From contig VXML01000107.1 of the NCBI GenBank assembly GCA_009841115.1, positions 186,001 to 250,000 of the forward strand: DNA of 64,000 bases. The letters run 5' to 3'. The translations under genes and the position numbers were made by a program. Origin of the DNA: Gemmatimonadota bacterium. GTDB lineage: Bacteria; Latescibacterota; UBA2968; UBA8231. Below the pieces are notes generated by a model. The model was not told where the DNA came from. It saw only the letters and a program-made list of their open reading frames with translations, and did no database searches. Below, one piece after another: positions 32,914 through 42,532 of the stretch (its first letter is position 1; the number at the start of each line of letters is the position of its first letter).

Positions 32914-34077
32914 ATGAAGTTAAGAGTGGATCGTAGTGAATTATGGCGGGGCATTGATACTGTATTAGAAGCCGTGTCGTCAAAACCCTCCCTACCGGTG
33001 TTGGCTAATATCCTGCTTGAGGCCGATGAGAAAATTCTATCTCTATCGGCGACGGATTTAGATTTGTCCATCCGGACTCAAGTCCCTGCTATAGTAGAGG
33101 AGAATGGGAGGACGACTGTTTCGGCCCGCAAGCTGGCAGAAATCACCCGAGAATGGCCCGAGGCGGAAGTGAGTATTGAGGTGCAGGACGAGCGCCTCAA
33201 GCTCTCAGGGCGGCTTGGGGACGCCGAAAGCAGCGAAGGAGCATATAGCCTGTCGGGAATAGAGGCTGACGAGTTTCCGCCTATGCCGACAGCCCTCGAC
33301 GGCGTGAGCCTGAGTCTGGGAGGAGACGAAGGCGAGACCAATGTTCTATCAGACATGATCAACAAGACAGTCTTTGCCGTCTCTGGCGATGATACGCGTC
33401 CTGTGTTCAATGGGGTGCTCTGGCGCATCGATGCGCAGGGAATGGAGATGGTGGCTACCGATGGGTCGCGCTTGGCTTGTTACAGAAAAGCCATAGATCT
33501 GCAGAATCAGGTACAGGACGACCAAGAGACCGCAGTCATCGTCCCCCCCCAAGCGTTGAACCAGATCGTCAAATTGCTGGGTAGCCATAAAGAGCCGGTC
33601 AACATCACGCTAGGTGAGACCCAGATCCTGTTTGATATAGGACATACGCATTTGCTGTCGCGTCTGATCGAAGGACCGTATGTCAACTATGCTCAAGTCA
33701 TTCCGCAAAACAACACAAAAGAGCTAAGAATAGCTAGCGAAGATCTGCTGCCGGCCGTACGTCGGGTATCTATTCTCTCCAGCTCTTATACGCGCCAAGT
33801 GCGTTTTAAGCTGGACAGTGGTCAGGTTGAGTTGTCGGCCGCCAGCCCCGAAATCGGTGGCGAAGCGAGGGAAAGCGTACCGGCCCAATACGGCTCTGAA
33901 GAGCTAGAGGTTGGCTACAATGCCCAATATCTAATGGAGATCCTGCGCAGAATGGAAGCGTCCGAGGTCTGTTTCCAGCTCAACGACCACGTCACCGCAG
34001 CCTTGTTGCGGCCGGTAGAACAAAAGGAAGGTGAGGATTACTTCTGCTTGCTAATGCCCTTGCGGCCAACAGGATGA
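32914..34077 (+). CDS. dnaN: DNA polymerase III subunit beta (sliding clamp)
   Basis: This 387-residue protein has the three-fold clamp layout and begins MKLRVDRSELWRGIDTVLEA. Typical segments are PVLANILLEA, RPVFNGVLW, ATDGSRLA and the C-terminal LLMPLRP. The dimer encircles DNA and tethers polymerase and repair factors. It is followed by recF after 14 bases. Length and order are standard. Confidence 0.96.
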   Translation: MKLRVDRSELWRGIDTVLEAVSSKPSLPVLANILLEADEKILSLSATDLDLSIRTQVPAIVEENGRTTVSARKLAEITREWPEAEVSIEVQDERLKLSGRLGDAESSEGAYSLSGIEADEFPPMPTALDGVSLSLGGDEGETNVLSDMINKTVFAVSGDDTRPVFNGVLWRIDAQGMEMVATDGSRLACYRKAIDLQNQVQDDQETAVIVPPQALNQIVKLLGSHKEPVNITLGETQILFDIGHTHLLSRLIEGPYVNYAQVIPQNNTKELRIASEDLLPAVRRVSILSSSYTRQVRFKLDSGQVELSAASPEIGGEARESVPAQYGSEELEVGYNAQYLMEILRRMEASEVCFQLNDHVTAALLRPVEQKEGEDYFCLLMPLRPTG

Positions 34078-34091
34078 GGTAAGCGGGAATA

Positions 34092-35180
34092 GTGCGGATC
34101 CGTGAATTAACGCTGAGACCCTTCCGCAATTTTGCCGCGATTCACTTGGGCTTTGCAGCAGATCACGTGCTGATTTTTGGCCCAAACGGCCGCGGTAAAA
34201 GCAATATTCTAGAAGCGATTTCCTACTTATCTATCGGTAAGTCAGTGCGCGGGGCCAAGGATCAACACGTCGTGCCGCACGGCGAAGACTTCTTTGATAT
34301 TCGATCCTTGTGTAGTGATGGTCGCCACGACCAGCAAGTACGCGTTTTTTACAGTAAAAAGGAAGGTAAGAAGGCATTTGTCGATGCCACTCCCTTGCCT
34401 CGAGTCTCGGAACTGCTGGGCACCTTCCGCACCGTTCACTTCTCTCCTGAAGACGTATCGCTGGTGTTGCGCTTCCCGGCCCAGCGAAGGCGGCTCCTCG
34501 ACATACTTATCGCGCAGTCTAGCGCAGCGTACTTGCGATACATGCAGCGCTATTACCGCGTGTTAGCTCAGAGAAACCACTTGTTGCGTACCGCCAAAAA
34601 GTCGAGACACGGGCTTGTCGATGGTCAAGTAATGGAACCATGGGATGTCCAGCTAGTGGATTTGGGTGCCCAACTTCGCCTGTATCGCCTAGAGGCGCTG
34701 AATAGGTTGAGAGCGCCCTTTCTCCGCTATTACGGCCGCTTCGCCTTGGCTGATGAAGAGGCAGCTATTGTCTATCAAGGTACCAAGGAACAGGACTTGG
34801 AGGCCCTTAAAGCCGAGTTGCGCGAGGCACTCAGTCGCCGCAAAGAGCAGGAGACCCAAATAGGCTATACGCTGTGTGGACCACATCGCGATGATTTGAA
34901 GTTCATATTGAACGGAGAACCGGCCGAACTCTATGCCTCTGAGGGCCAACTAAGAACCATACTCATATCGTGGAAGCTGGCCGAGGCCCGTTACATGGAA
35001 GAGCAAACGGATCAGCAGCCCGTACTGCTCTTAGATGATGCTTTTTCAGAGTTGGATTCGGGCCGGATAGGAGAACTATTGGACATAGTGGGCGAGTTTG
35101 AACAGGTCGTAGCGACGATTCCCCAAGAGCCTAACACAAGGCAGGAAGCTCGTTTTGAATCGATCGATCTCCAAAAGTAA
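34092..35180 (+). CDS. recF: DNA replication and repair protein RecF
   Basis: This 362-residue SMC-like ATPase begins MRIRELTLRPFRNFAAIHLGF. Walker A is FGPNGRGKSNILEAISYL, the signature segment is SEGQLRTILISWKLAEA and Walker B is PVLLLDDAFSELD. It loads RecA at gaps. The start codon is GTG. The 3' end overlaps dciA by 26 bases. Confidence 0.95.
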   Translation: MRIRELTLRPFRNFAAIHLGFAADHVLIFGPNGRGKSNILEAISYLSIGKSVRGAKDQHVVPHGEDFFDIRSLCSDGRHDQQVRVFYSKKEGKKAFVDATPLPRVSELLGTFRTVHFSPEDVSLVLRFPAQRRRLLDILIAQSSAAYLRYMQRYYRVLAQRNHLLRTAKKSRHGLVDGQVMEPWDVQLVDLGAQLRLYRLEALNRLRAPFLRYYGRFALADEEAAIVYQGTKEQDLEALKAELREALSRRKEQETQIGYTLCGPHRDDLKFILNGEPAELYASEGQLRTILISWKLAEARYMEEQTDQQPVLLLDDAFSELDSGRIGELLDIVGEFEQVVATIPQEPNTRQEARFESIDLQK

Positions 35181-35514
35181 GGGCCGCTCCGTTGGTCCCC
35201 CCACCGTTTTGCATGGCTTGCTTGAAGCCGCAGTCGAGGAGCTAGGGATCAATGAGAAGCTAGTGGAATGTCGGGCGCGGATGGCGTGGGAAGAAGCAGT
35301 AGGTCCCTCCTTGGCTCAGTACACCCGTCCATTGCGCTTGTCCAAAGGATTTTTGGAAGTAGCGGTGCCATCTGCCGTGTGGCGAACGCAACTAAACTTT
35401 ATGCAGCGGGACATCACGACGCGGATCAATACTTTACTGGGTAAGAAGGTCGTCGAAGGGCTAAAACTACTAAACCAGTCTGAAAGTGTGGAGAACAAAA
35501 GGAGGAGTAGATGA
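35155..35514 (+). CDS. dciA: DciA-like (DUF721) replicative helicase loader
   Basis: This 119-residue protein of the DUF721 family has the core ARMAWEEAVGPSLAQYTRPLRLSKGFLEVAVPSAVW, typical of DciA. DciA proteins recruit and load DnaB helicase in bacteria without DnaC or DnaI. The TTG start lies inside the end of recF; the frame contains no good ATG. The stop overlaps gyrB as ATGA. The position among replication genes supports the call. Confidence 0.85.
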   Translation: MNRSISKSKGRSVGPPTVLHGLLEAAVEELGINEKLVECRARMAWEEAVGPSLAQYTRPLRLSKGFLEVAVPSAVWRTQLNFMQRDITTRINTLLGKKVVEGLKLLNQSESVENKRRSR

Positions 35515-37472
35515 CGGAACCGGCCAGAAATTTTCCTAGGGAAGAAGCAGAAGTAGCGCAGGAGGAGGAATATACAGCCGACGCCATACAGGTTCTCAAA
35601 GGGCTTGAAGGGGTACGCAAGCGCCCGGCTATGTACATTGGCGATACGAGCGAAGACGGCCTACACGAATTGGTAAAAGAAATCGTCAACAACAGCATTG
35701 ACGAGGCCATGGCCGGGCGTTGTTCGCGCATTGACGTAACAATCACCACCCAAGGCACTGCTCGCGTCCAAGACAACGGGCGCGGCATTCCGACCGATTT
35801 CCACGTCGAGGAAAATAAATCGGGAGTCGAGGTGGTAATGACTATGCTCCACGCCGGCGGCAAGTTCGACAAGAAGGCCTATCAAGTTTCTGGCGGACTA
35901 CATGGCGTGGGTGCTTCGGTGGTCAACGCATTGTCCGAGTGGTGTACGGTCGAAGTGTGGCAAAAAGGCAACGTCCACTTACAGCGCTACGCCCGTGGCG
36001 TTCCTGAAACGGACTTAGAGATCATCGGCGACACAGACCAAACTGGCACTATCATAGAATTCAAGCCAGATGCCGAGATATTCGAAACCGTGGAATTCAG
36101 CTTTGAGTTTATTGCCGTACGACTGCGCGAATTGGCTTTTCTGACTAGGGGAGTGGAGATCAATGTGCGGGACGAGCGCAGCGGAGAGGCCGACCGCTAT
36201 TTCTACGAGGGCGGTGTACGAGAATTCGTGCGCTTCCTCAGCGAAGGCCGAAGCGTGTTACACCCAGATCCGATCTACCTTCAGGGCGAGCGCGACGAAG
36301 TCGTCGTAGAGGTGGCTCTGCAATACAACGATAGCTACCAAGAGACCCTTTTTACCTACGCGAACAACATCAAGACCGACGAGGGCGGAACTCATCTGGT
36401 GGGCTTTCGCTCGGCGCTGACTCGGACGATCAACAACTACGCGAACCGCAATAATCTACTCAAGAACGTCAAGTTCAACATCTCGGGAGAGGATACTCGC
36501 GAGGGCATCGCTGCCGTTGTCAGCGTCAAAGTGCCCGAGCCGCAGTTCGAGGGACAGACCAAGGGCAAGCTAGGCAACAGCGAGGTCAAAGGCATCGTCG
36601 ATTCGTTTGTCTCCGACGCATTGAGTACTTACCTCGAAGAGAACCCGGACATCGCCAAGCGGATCGTCGATAAGATCGTGGAGGCCGGTCGCGCTCGCGA
36701 GGCAGCGCGCAAGGCTCGCGAACTGACCCGGCGCAAGGGGATTCTCGACGGCGGAGCGTTGCCCGGCAAGCTGGCCGATTGCTCAATCCGCGACCCGGAG
36801 CAGACCGAAATTTTCTTGGTCGAGGGCGATTCGGCCGGCGGCTCGGCGGCGATGGCGCGCGACCAGAGCTTCCAAGCCGTGCTGCCAATGTTCGGCAAAC
36901 CGCTCAACGTGGAGAAAGCGCGGATCGACCGCGTCTTGGGGAACGACAAGTTGCTGCCACTTATAACTGCGCTGGGCACTAGTCTTGGCGAAGACTACAA
37001 CTTTGAGAAGCTGCGCTACGGCAAGGTTATTATCATGGCCGATGCCGATGTCGATGGCAGCCATATCCGCACTCTAATCATGACCTTCTTTTTTCGCTAC
37101 ATGCGCGACCTGATTGAGAGAGGCAAACTCTACTTGGCCCAGCCGCCGCTTTTTCAAGTGAAGAAGGGCAAGCAGGAGTTGTATGCCTTCGATCAGGCCG
37201 AGCGCGACCAACACATTTCCGCACTCGGCGGCAATGGTGATGGTCGAGGCATTGTTATCCAGCGCTACAAAGGGTTGGGCGAAATGAACCCCGAGCAGCT
37301 GTGGGAGACGACGATGGATCCCGAGCGGCGCACGCTGCTGCAGGTAGCTATCGACTATGCCGTTGAGGCCGATCACCTTTTTACCCTACTCATGGGCGAG
37401 CAGGTGGAGCCGCGCCGCGAATTTATCGAGAAGTACGCGCTAGATGTAAAGAATCTGGACGCGTTTTATTAG
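35511..37472 (+). CDS. gyrB: DNA gyrase subunit B
   Basis: This 653-residue protein has an ATPase domain (GHKL type) with NNSIDEAMAG, DNGRGIP and GGLHGVGASVVNALSEW (about 128). A transducer follows, then the TOPRIM domain with VEGDSAGG (about 437) and DADVDGSHIRTL (about 510). The usual PLRGK segment reads PMFGKPLNVEKAR. The first 25 residues are an acidic extension before the usual start. GyrB hydrolyses ATP to drive supercoiling with GyrA. It overlaps dciA and precedes gyrA by 23 bases. Confidence 0.96.
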   Translation: MTEPARNFPREEAEVAQEEEYTADAIQVLKGLEGVRKRPAMYIGDTSEDGLHELVKEIVNNSIDEAMAGRCSRIDVTITTQGTARVQDNGRGIPTDFHVEENKSGVEVVMTMLHAGGKFDKKAYQVSGGLHGVGASVVNALSEWCTVEVWQKGNVHLQRYARGVPETDLEIIGDTDQTGTIIEFKPDAEIFETVEFSFEFIAVRLRELAFLTRGVEINVRDERSGEADRYFYEGGVREFVRFLSEGRSVLHPDPIYLQGERDEVVVEVALQYNDSYQETLFTYANNIKTDEGGTHLVGFRSALTRTINNYANRNNLLKNVKFNISGEDTREGIAAVVSVKVPEPQFEGQTKGKLGNSEVKGIVDSFVSDALSTYLEENPDIAKRIVDKIVEAGRAREAARKARELTRRKGILDGGALPGKLADCSIRDPEQTEIFLVEGDSAGGSAAMARDQSFQAVLPMFGKPLNVEKARIDRVLGNDKLLPLITALGTSLGEDYNFEKLRYGKVIIMADADVDGSHIRTLIMTFFFRYMRDLIERGKLYLAQPPLFQVKKGKQELYAFDQAERDQHISALGGNGDGRGIVIQRYKGLGEMNPEQLWETTMDPERRTLLQVAIDYAVEADHLFTLLMGEQVEPRREFIEKYALDVKNLDAFY

Positions 37473-37495
37473 ACTAAAAAGCTAGGATTTAATTA

Positions 37496-40021
37496 ATGCT
37501 TGAACAGCAAGAAAGCCGGGTCCTGCGGGTCAAGATTGAGGAGGAGCTCAAAACCTCCTTCCTCGACTACTCCATGAGCTTCATACGGTCGCGTGCTCTA
37601 CCCGATGTCCGCGACGGTCTCAAGCCGTCCCAGCGCCGCATCTTGGTAGCGATGAACGACCTAAGCCTTTTTCCCAACCGCGGCTATCGCAAATGCGCCA
37701 AGATTGCCGGTGATACCTCTGGTAATTACCACCCACACGGCGAAGACATCGTCTATCCGACGCTAGTGCACATGGCGCAGAGCTTCCGCTTGCGGTATCC
37801 GCTGGTCCAAGGCCAGGGCAACTTCGGTTCTATTGACGGCTACCCTCCGGCGGCCATGCGCTACACTGAGGCGAGGCTGAGCTGGCCGGCGATGGAGTTG
37901 CTAGCGGATCTCGACAAGAACACGGTCGAATTCGCCAGTAACTACGACGAGACGCAGCAAGAGCCGCTAGTTCTGCCGTCTAGGTTCCCCAACCTGATAT
38001 GCAACGGCTCCATGGGCATTGCCGTCGGCATGGCCACCAAGATTCCGCCGCACAACCTGCGGGAAGTTGCCAGTGGCCTCAAGGCGCTGATCGATCATCC
38101 CGATATTTCCATTGCCGAGCTGCTTGATCACGTTAAAGCCCCTGACTTTCCCACCGGCGGAATCATCTACGGCATGAGCGGGGTACAGCAGGCCTATGCA
38201 ACGGGCCGGGGACTGATCTATATCAGAGCGCGGGCGGATATTGAGACTCTCAAGAACGGGCGCGAAAACATCGTCGTCACCGAAATCCCCTTCTTAGTAA
38301 ACAAGGCTAGCCTGTTAGAGAAAATCGCCGATCTGGTGCGCGACAAGACTATCGACGGACTTGCCAATATTCGCGACGAGTCGGGCCGCAAGGGGTTGCG
38401 CATTGTATTTGAGTGCAAGCGGGAAGCCCAGGCCGAGGTCGTGCTCAACCAACTCTATAGTCATAGCATGTTGCAGACTACCTACGGGGTCATGATGCTG
38501 GCCATTGTCAATGGCCGCCCCGAGACGCTCAATCTCAAGCAGATGCTGCAGCACTACATCGATCACCGCCATGAGATGATCGTGCGCCGCACCCAATTCG
38601 ACTTGGAGAGAGCCGAAGCGCGGGCGCACATTCTGGAAGGACTGCGCTTCGCCTTAGATCACATTGACCTAGTGATTGAGACCATCCGCCGCTCGTCGAG
38701 TCCGGCCGATGCTCAAGAGCGGCTGGCTAGCCTCCGCCCGGTGGCGACAGACGCGGTTGCTCAGGTGCAGTTCGAGTTGAGCGAGCGGCAGATCCAAGCC
38801 ATCCTGAGCATGCCGTTGCAGCGCTTGACGGGCTTGGAGCGCGACAAGATTGAAGCCGAGTACAAGGAACTGGTAACGACGATTGAGGACAAAAGAGCCA
38901 TCCTCGCCAGCCGCGAGCGGCAGATGCAGATCATCAAGGACGAGATTGATGAGATGGCCGAGCGCTTCGGCGACGAGCGCCGCACCGAGATCGTCTATGC
39001 AGCTGAGGAATTCGATATTGAGGACTTGATTGCCGAAGAGGACATGGTGGTAACTATCTCGCGTACTGGCTACATCAAGCGCCTACCCCCTAGGGCCTAC
39101 CGAGTACAGAACCGCGGCGGGCGCGGAGTGACGGGCATGAAAACCAAGGAAGAGGACTTTGTCGAACACCTCTTCGTGGCGTCAACCCATTCCTATATCA
39201 TGTTTTTGACGGCCAAGGGTAAGTGTTACTGGCTCAAGGTCTTTCGCATACCCGAAGGCGACCGCACGGCCCAGGGGCGATCGATAGCCAATCTGTTGCC
39301 ACTTGAACAAGACGACCAAATATGCGCCATCGTACCCGTCCAAGAGTTCTCCGACGATCAGTACTTGTTCACGGCTACGCGCAACGGCATTGTCAAGAAA
39401 ACTAGGCTCTCGGCCTACCAGAATATTCGCCGCGACGGGATCATCGCCCTGAAGATCCAAGATGACGACGACCTGATTGGGGCGGCGATCACCGACGGAC
39501 AGCAGGATATTGCCCTGCTGACGCGCAACGGCCAAGCCATGCGCTTTAGCGAAAGCGAAGTTCGCGCGATGGGCCGGGTTTCTACGGGCGTTAAAGGCAT
39601 TAGTTTGCGTCAGGAGGATGAGGTGGTGGACATGGTCGTAGTGCGCGAAAGCAGCAGTCTGCTCACCATCTGCGAAAACGGCTATGGCAAGCGCACTAGT
39701 CAGGTCGAGTATCCCTGCAAGCACCGGGGCGGCCAAGGCGTTATCGACATCAAGACCTCCCCGCGCAACGGCCCCGTAGTAGCCTGTAGGGAGATCGAAG
39801 GCGAAGAGGAGGTCATGTTGGTAACCCAGAACGGCATTATGATCCGCATACCCGTGCAAGGGATATCCACCATTAGGCGCAATACCCAAGGAGTCCGGGT
39901 GATCAATCTGGACGAGGGCGACCGGGTTATCGACATGGCCCCGCTACCCGTCAGCGAGGACGAGGGCGAAGAAGAAACTAGCGTGGAAAACGGCAAGGCC
40001 GATGAGAAGGCTTTGGGTTGA
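37496..40021 (+). CDS. gyrA: DNA gyrase subunit A
   Basis: This 841-residue protein has the breakage-reunion domain with catalytic Tyr123 (AMRYTEARLS) and a C-terminal six-bladed wrapping domain with the GyrA box QNRGGRG (about 538), which separates it from ParC. In the quinolone region the E. coli Ser83 and Asp87 positions are Asp84 and Pro88 (PHGEDIVYPT). The tail is acidic (EDEGEEETSVEN). It pairs with GyrB immediately upstream. Confidence 0.96.
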   Translation: MLEQQESRVLRVKIEEELKTSFLDYSMSFIRSRALPDVRDGLKPSQRRILVAMNDLSLFPNRGYRKCAKIAGDTSGNYHPHGEDIVYPTLVHMAQSFRLRYPLVQGQGNFGSIDGYPPAAMRYTEARLSWPAMELLADLDKNTVEFASNYDETQQEPLVLPSRFPNLICNGSMGIAVGMATKIPPHNLREVASGLKALIDHPDISIAELLDHVKAPDFPTGGIIYGMSGVQQAYATGRGLIYIRARADIETLKNGRENIVVTEIPFLVNKASLLEKIADLVRDKTIDGLANIRDESGRKGLRIVFECKREAQAEVVLNQLYSHSMLQTTYGVMMLAIVNGRPETLNLKQMLQHYIDHRHEMIVRRTQFDLERAEARAHILEGLRFALDHIDLVIETIRRSSSPADAQERLASLRPVATDAVAQVQFELSERQIQAILSMPLQRLTGLERDKIEAEYKELVTTIEDKRAILASRERQMQIIKDEIDEMAERFGDERRTEIVYAAEEFDIEDLIAEEDMVVTISRTGYIKRLPPRAYRVQNRGGRGVTGMKTKEEDFVEHLFVASTHSYIMFLTAKGKCYWLKVFRIPEGDRTAQGRSIANLLPLEQDDQICAIVPVQEFSDDQYLFTATRNGIVKKTRLSAYQNIRRDGIIALKIQDDDDLIGAAITDGQQDIALLTRNGQAMRFSESEVRAMGRVSTGVKGISLRQEDEVVDMVVVRESSSLLTICENGYGKRTSQVEYPCKHRGGQGVIDIKTSPRNGPVVACREIEGEEEVMLVTQNGIMIRIPVQGISTIRRNTQGVRVINLDEGDRVIDMAPLPVSEDEGEEETSVENGKADEKALG

Positions 40022-40063
40022 CCTAATATAGGGCCTCATGTATATTTTTCTCCTTCGGGAAAA

Positions 40064-40150
40064 GGAGGGTTAGACCTAATTGGTAAGGCAGCGGTCTTGA
40101 AAACCGCCGGGCTCACGCCCTTGAGGGTTCGAGTCCCTCACCCTCCGCCA
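40064..40150 (+). tRNA. tRNA-Ser (anticodon TGA)
   Basis: It is 87 bases including an encoded CCA. The acceptor stem is GGAGGGT/ACCCTCC, the anticodon loop CTTGAAA gives TGA, and a long variable arm (GGGC/GCCC) and T-arm GAGGG TTCGAGT CCCTC are present. The type II shape and discriminator G fit serine. Confidence 0.95.
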
Positions 40151-40227
40151 TTTACCATTTGATGCCGCCACAATCCCATCCTTTTTAGCGATGGGAGCAC
40201 GTTAAAATTTTATTTTGCAATGGTCGC

Positions 40228-40321
<94 letters not shown>

Positions 40322-40333
40322 ATTTTCGTTAGT

Positions 40334-40409
40334 TGCCCTCTAGCACAATTGGAAGTGCGCCTGACTCTGGATCAGGAGGTTCTAGGTTCGAGCCCTAGGG
40401 GGGCAGCCA
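40334..40409 (+). tRNA. tRNA-Gln (anticodon CTG)
   Basis: It is 76 bases including CCA. The acceptor is TGCCCTC/GGGGGCA with the weak U1-A72 pair typical of tRNA-Gln. The anticodon stem-loop CCTGA CTCTGGA TCAGG gives CTG. It is closely spaced with the two serine tRNAs, probably one transcript. Confidence 0.94.
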
Positions 40410-40414
40410 ATCTT

Positions 40415-40450
40415 GGCTCCTGAAGGGAATGCTTCAGGAGCCTTCTTCTT
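40415..40450 (+). terminator. Rho-independent terminator of the tRNA cluster
   Basis: GGCTCCTGAAG and CTTCAGGAGCC form a perfect 11-base stem with a 6-base loop, followed by TTCTTCTT. It lies 5 bases after the tRNA-Gln CCA. Confidence 0.9.
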
Positions 40451-40532
40451 GGGGCCTAGATCCTGCCGAAAGTCGGGACGGGGCCGCATTCTCCCCGCAA
40501 ATAGCCTCTCGCCGTAGCAAGATCTCACGCCG

Positions 40533-41702
40533 ATGGGTACCCGCATCCGAGAACAACAGCTTGCTTGGGGCCTCCTCGCGCCGGCCCTTGTCGTGCTGGG
40601 CGCGTTTGGACTCTTCCCTATTGGCTATGCCTTGTACGTCAGCCTGCACAGGTGGCGAATCAAGAAGGAAGCGGTGGTCGGATTCGACCACTATGTCCGC
40701 GCCTTGGGAGATCCGCAGTACCTGCTGCCCTTCGTCGCCGGAATCGGTCTCGTTTGGGCGGCCTATCGCCTGCGCGCCTCGTTAGCAGCATCGCCAATAC
40801 TGGCGACGGGAAGCTCCGAGCGCGGTCTGCGTCCCCTTTATGCCCGCATCGCTTGGGGCGCGGTCGCACTGTTGGGACTTTGGGTGGGATTGGCCCAAGG
40901 TTTGGGCGGCCTAGTGGAGACAGGCGATCAAGCGCTGTACAACGGCTTCAAGGTCACGTTTTTCTACGCAGCCGGGACGATCCCGTTCCAACTGAGCTTG
41001 GCCACCGGTTTGGCGTATTTGCTTTTCAAGATCACGAGGGTTAGAGGCGCGTTTCGCACGCTGTTTTTCCTGCCTTACATCACGCCGATTATCGCCTCAG
41101 CCGTGGTTTTTCGCACCATCTTTAGCCCGCATCCTTCCTCCCTGGCCAACCGCTTCTGGAGCCTTTGGGGACTGGAGAATCAGCGTTGGCTCTACGAGAG
41201 CAAGTCCGTCGCAGCCCTGTTACTACAGGGAGCTGGGTTCGCTTCGTACCCCGCGTGGGTCGATAGCGTCTTCCCGAGCCTAGCTCTGACCTCAATCATC
41301 CTCTACAACATTTGGGTCTATGTTGGCTACGACACGGTGATTTTACTGGCCGGCCTCAGTGCGATCCCCAAGCAGTACTATGAGGCCGCGGAAATGGACG
41401 GCGCTGGCGAGTGGCAGGTCTTCCGGCATATTACCCTGCCTCTGGTTTCACCAACCCTGTTCTTTTTGTCGATGGTGGCCGTCATTGGAACCTTCAAAGC
41501 CTTTAACCACGTTTATATCCTGCGGACGCCGGGTGCCCGCGACTCGGTAGATGTGCTCAGCATTGCCATTTTCGATCAGGTTTTTGAGTACCACAACGCC
41601 GGCTATGCCTCGGCGATGGCCTTTGTGCTCTTCATCGCGATTTTGGCGCTGACGCTGCTGCAAAACCGGGTGCTCGGCAGGCGGGTGTTTTATGGCGACT
41701 AG
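40533..41702 (+). CDS. Sugar ABC transporter permease (MalF-type)
   Basis: This 389-residue membrane protein has a binding-protein-dependent transport domain in its C-terminal half and the EAA loop EAAEMDGAGEWQVFRHITLP that contacts the ATPase. An extra segment between the first helix and the transport domain (about 45-140) holds two additional hydrophobic stretches, giving a MalF-like eight-helix layout. The palindromic repeat is read in this segment as SPILATGSS (residues 87-95). It overlaps the second permease gene by 11 bases. Confidence 0.9.
   Translation: MGTRIREQQLAWGLLAPALVVLGAFGLFPIGYALYVSLHRWRIKKEAVVGFDHYVRALGDPQYLLPFVAGIGLVWAAYRLRASLAASPILATGSSERGLRPLYARIAWGAVALLGLWVGLAQGLGGLVETGDQALYNGFKVTFFYAAGTIPFQLSLATGLAYLLFKITRVRGAFRTLFFLPYITPIIASAVVFRTIFSPHPSSLANRFWSLWGLENQRWLYESKSVAALLLQGAGFASYPAWVDSVFPSLALTSIILYNIWVYVGYDTVILLAGLSAIPKQYYEAAEMDGAGEWQVFRHITLPLVSPTLFFLSMVAVIGTFKAFNHVYILRTPGARDSVDVLSIAIFDQVFEYHNAGYASAMAFVLFIAILALTLLQNRVLGRRVFYGD
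40791..40816 (+). repeat. Palindromic repeat copy B, in frame inside sugar permease gene
   Basis: This 26-base element with core CGCCAATACTGGCG is identical along all 26 bases to the copy at 51464-51489 and matches the ccmA copy at 24 of 26. It is translated as SPILATGSS in a non-conserved loop of the permease. Confidence 0.8.
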
Positions 41703-42528
41703 GAGCGGCAATGCTGGGCTGGTTTACTGCGGCTTGAGCTTGGGGGGGCTGGCTGCGGGCTTTCCGTTCGCGTGGATGCTGTTGGCCTCTTTTATGAGCC
41801 GCGGCGAATCGCTGCGGCGGGCGTTGCTGCCCGAGCGCGTACAATGGGACAATTACATCGAAGCGTGGCAAGAGGCGGATTTTGGTCTCTACTTTGAGAA
41901 TTCGCTGATCATCGCCGTCCTACAGGTCAGTGGGACCTTGCTTTTCTCGCTGATGGCAGCCTACCCGCTGGCGCGGATGGAGTTTCGCGGCCGCGATGTG
42001 GTGTTTACCGGCGTCTTGGCTACGCTGATGATTCCCGAGGCCGTGACCATCGTGCCGAATTTTCTCGTCGTGACTTGGCTGCACCGCAATACGCCATTTG
42101 CTTGGCTCAATAGCTGGCCGGCCCTGACCATTCCCTTTATGGCCAGTGCTTTTAGCATCTTTCTCCTGCGCCAGTTTATGCGAGGCCTGCCCAACGAACT
42201 GTGGGATGCGGCCCGGATTGAGGGAGCTGGCCATGTGCGCTTTCTGTTTCAAATTGCGGTCCCCTTGTGCCGAGCACCCCTTTTGACGGTCGGCATGTTT
42301 ACGTTTATTGGTTCATGGAACGCCTTGGCTTGGCCGCTGCTAGTGACCAATACGCCGGCTTGGCGTCCGATTGCCGTGGGGTTGCAGCAGTTTGCCAGTG
42401 AGGCCGGGACCGAAGTCCACCTGCAAATGGCCGGAGCGGTCATTGCGACGGCTCCCGTACTCTTGGCGTATTTTCTCATTCAGCGAGAATTCACCGAGGG
42501 TATTTCCATATCTGGACTCAAAGGATAA
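41692..42528 (+). CDS. Sugar ABC transporter permease (MalG-type)
   Basis: This 278-residue membrane protein of six helices is the partner of the preceding permease. The EAA loop is NELWDAARIEGAGHVRFLFQIAVPL. The overlap with the upstream gene indicates coupled translation. Family members carry mono- or oligosaccharides into the cell. No ATPase gene is present nearby, so a shared MsmX/UgpC-type ATPase is likely to energise it. Confidence 0.92.
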   Translation: MATRSGNAGLVYCGLSLGGLAAGFPFAWMLLASFMSRGESLRRALLPERVQWDNYIEAWQEADFGLYFENSLIIAVLQVSGTLLFSLMAAYPLARMEFRGRDVVFTGVLATLMIPEAVTIVPNFLVVTWLHRNTPFAWLNSWPALTIPFMASAFSIFLLRQFMRGLPNELWDAARIEGAGHVRFLFQIAVPLCRAPLLTVGMFTFIGSWNALAWPLLVTNTPAWRPIAVGLQQFASEAGTEVHLQMAGAVIATAPVLLAYFLIQREFTEGISISGLKG

Positions 42529-42532
42529 CGCG

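Noticed and set aside
39182..39889. 235-codon minus-strand frame opposite gyrA
   Set aside because: It is antisense to the GyrA wrapping domain with no recognisable motif.
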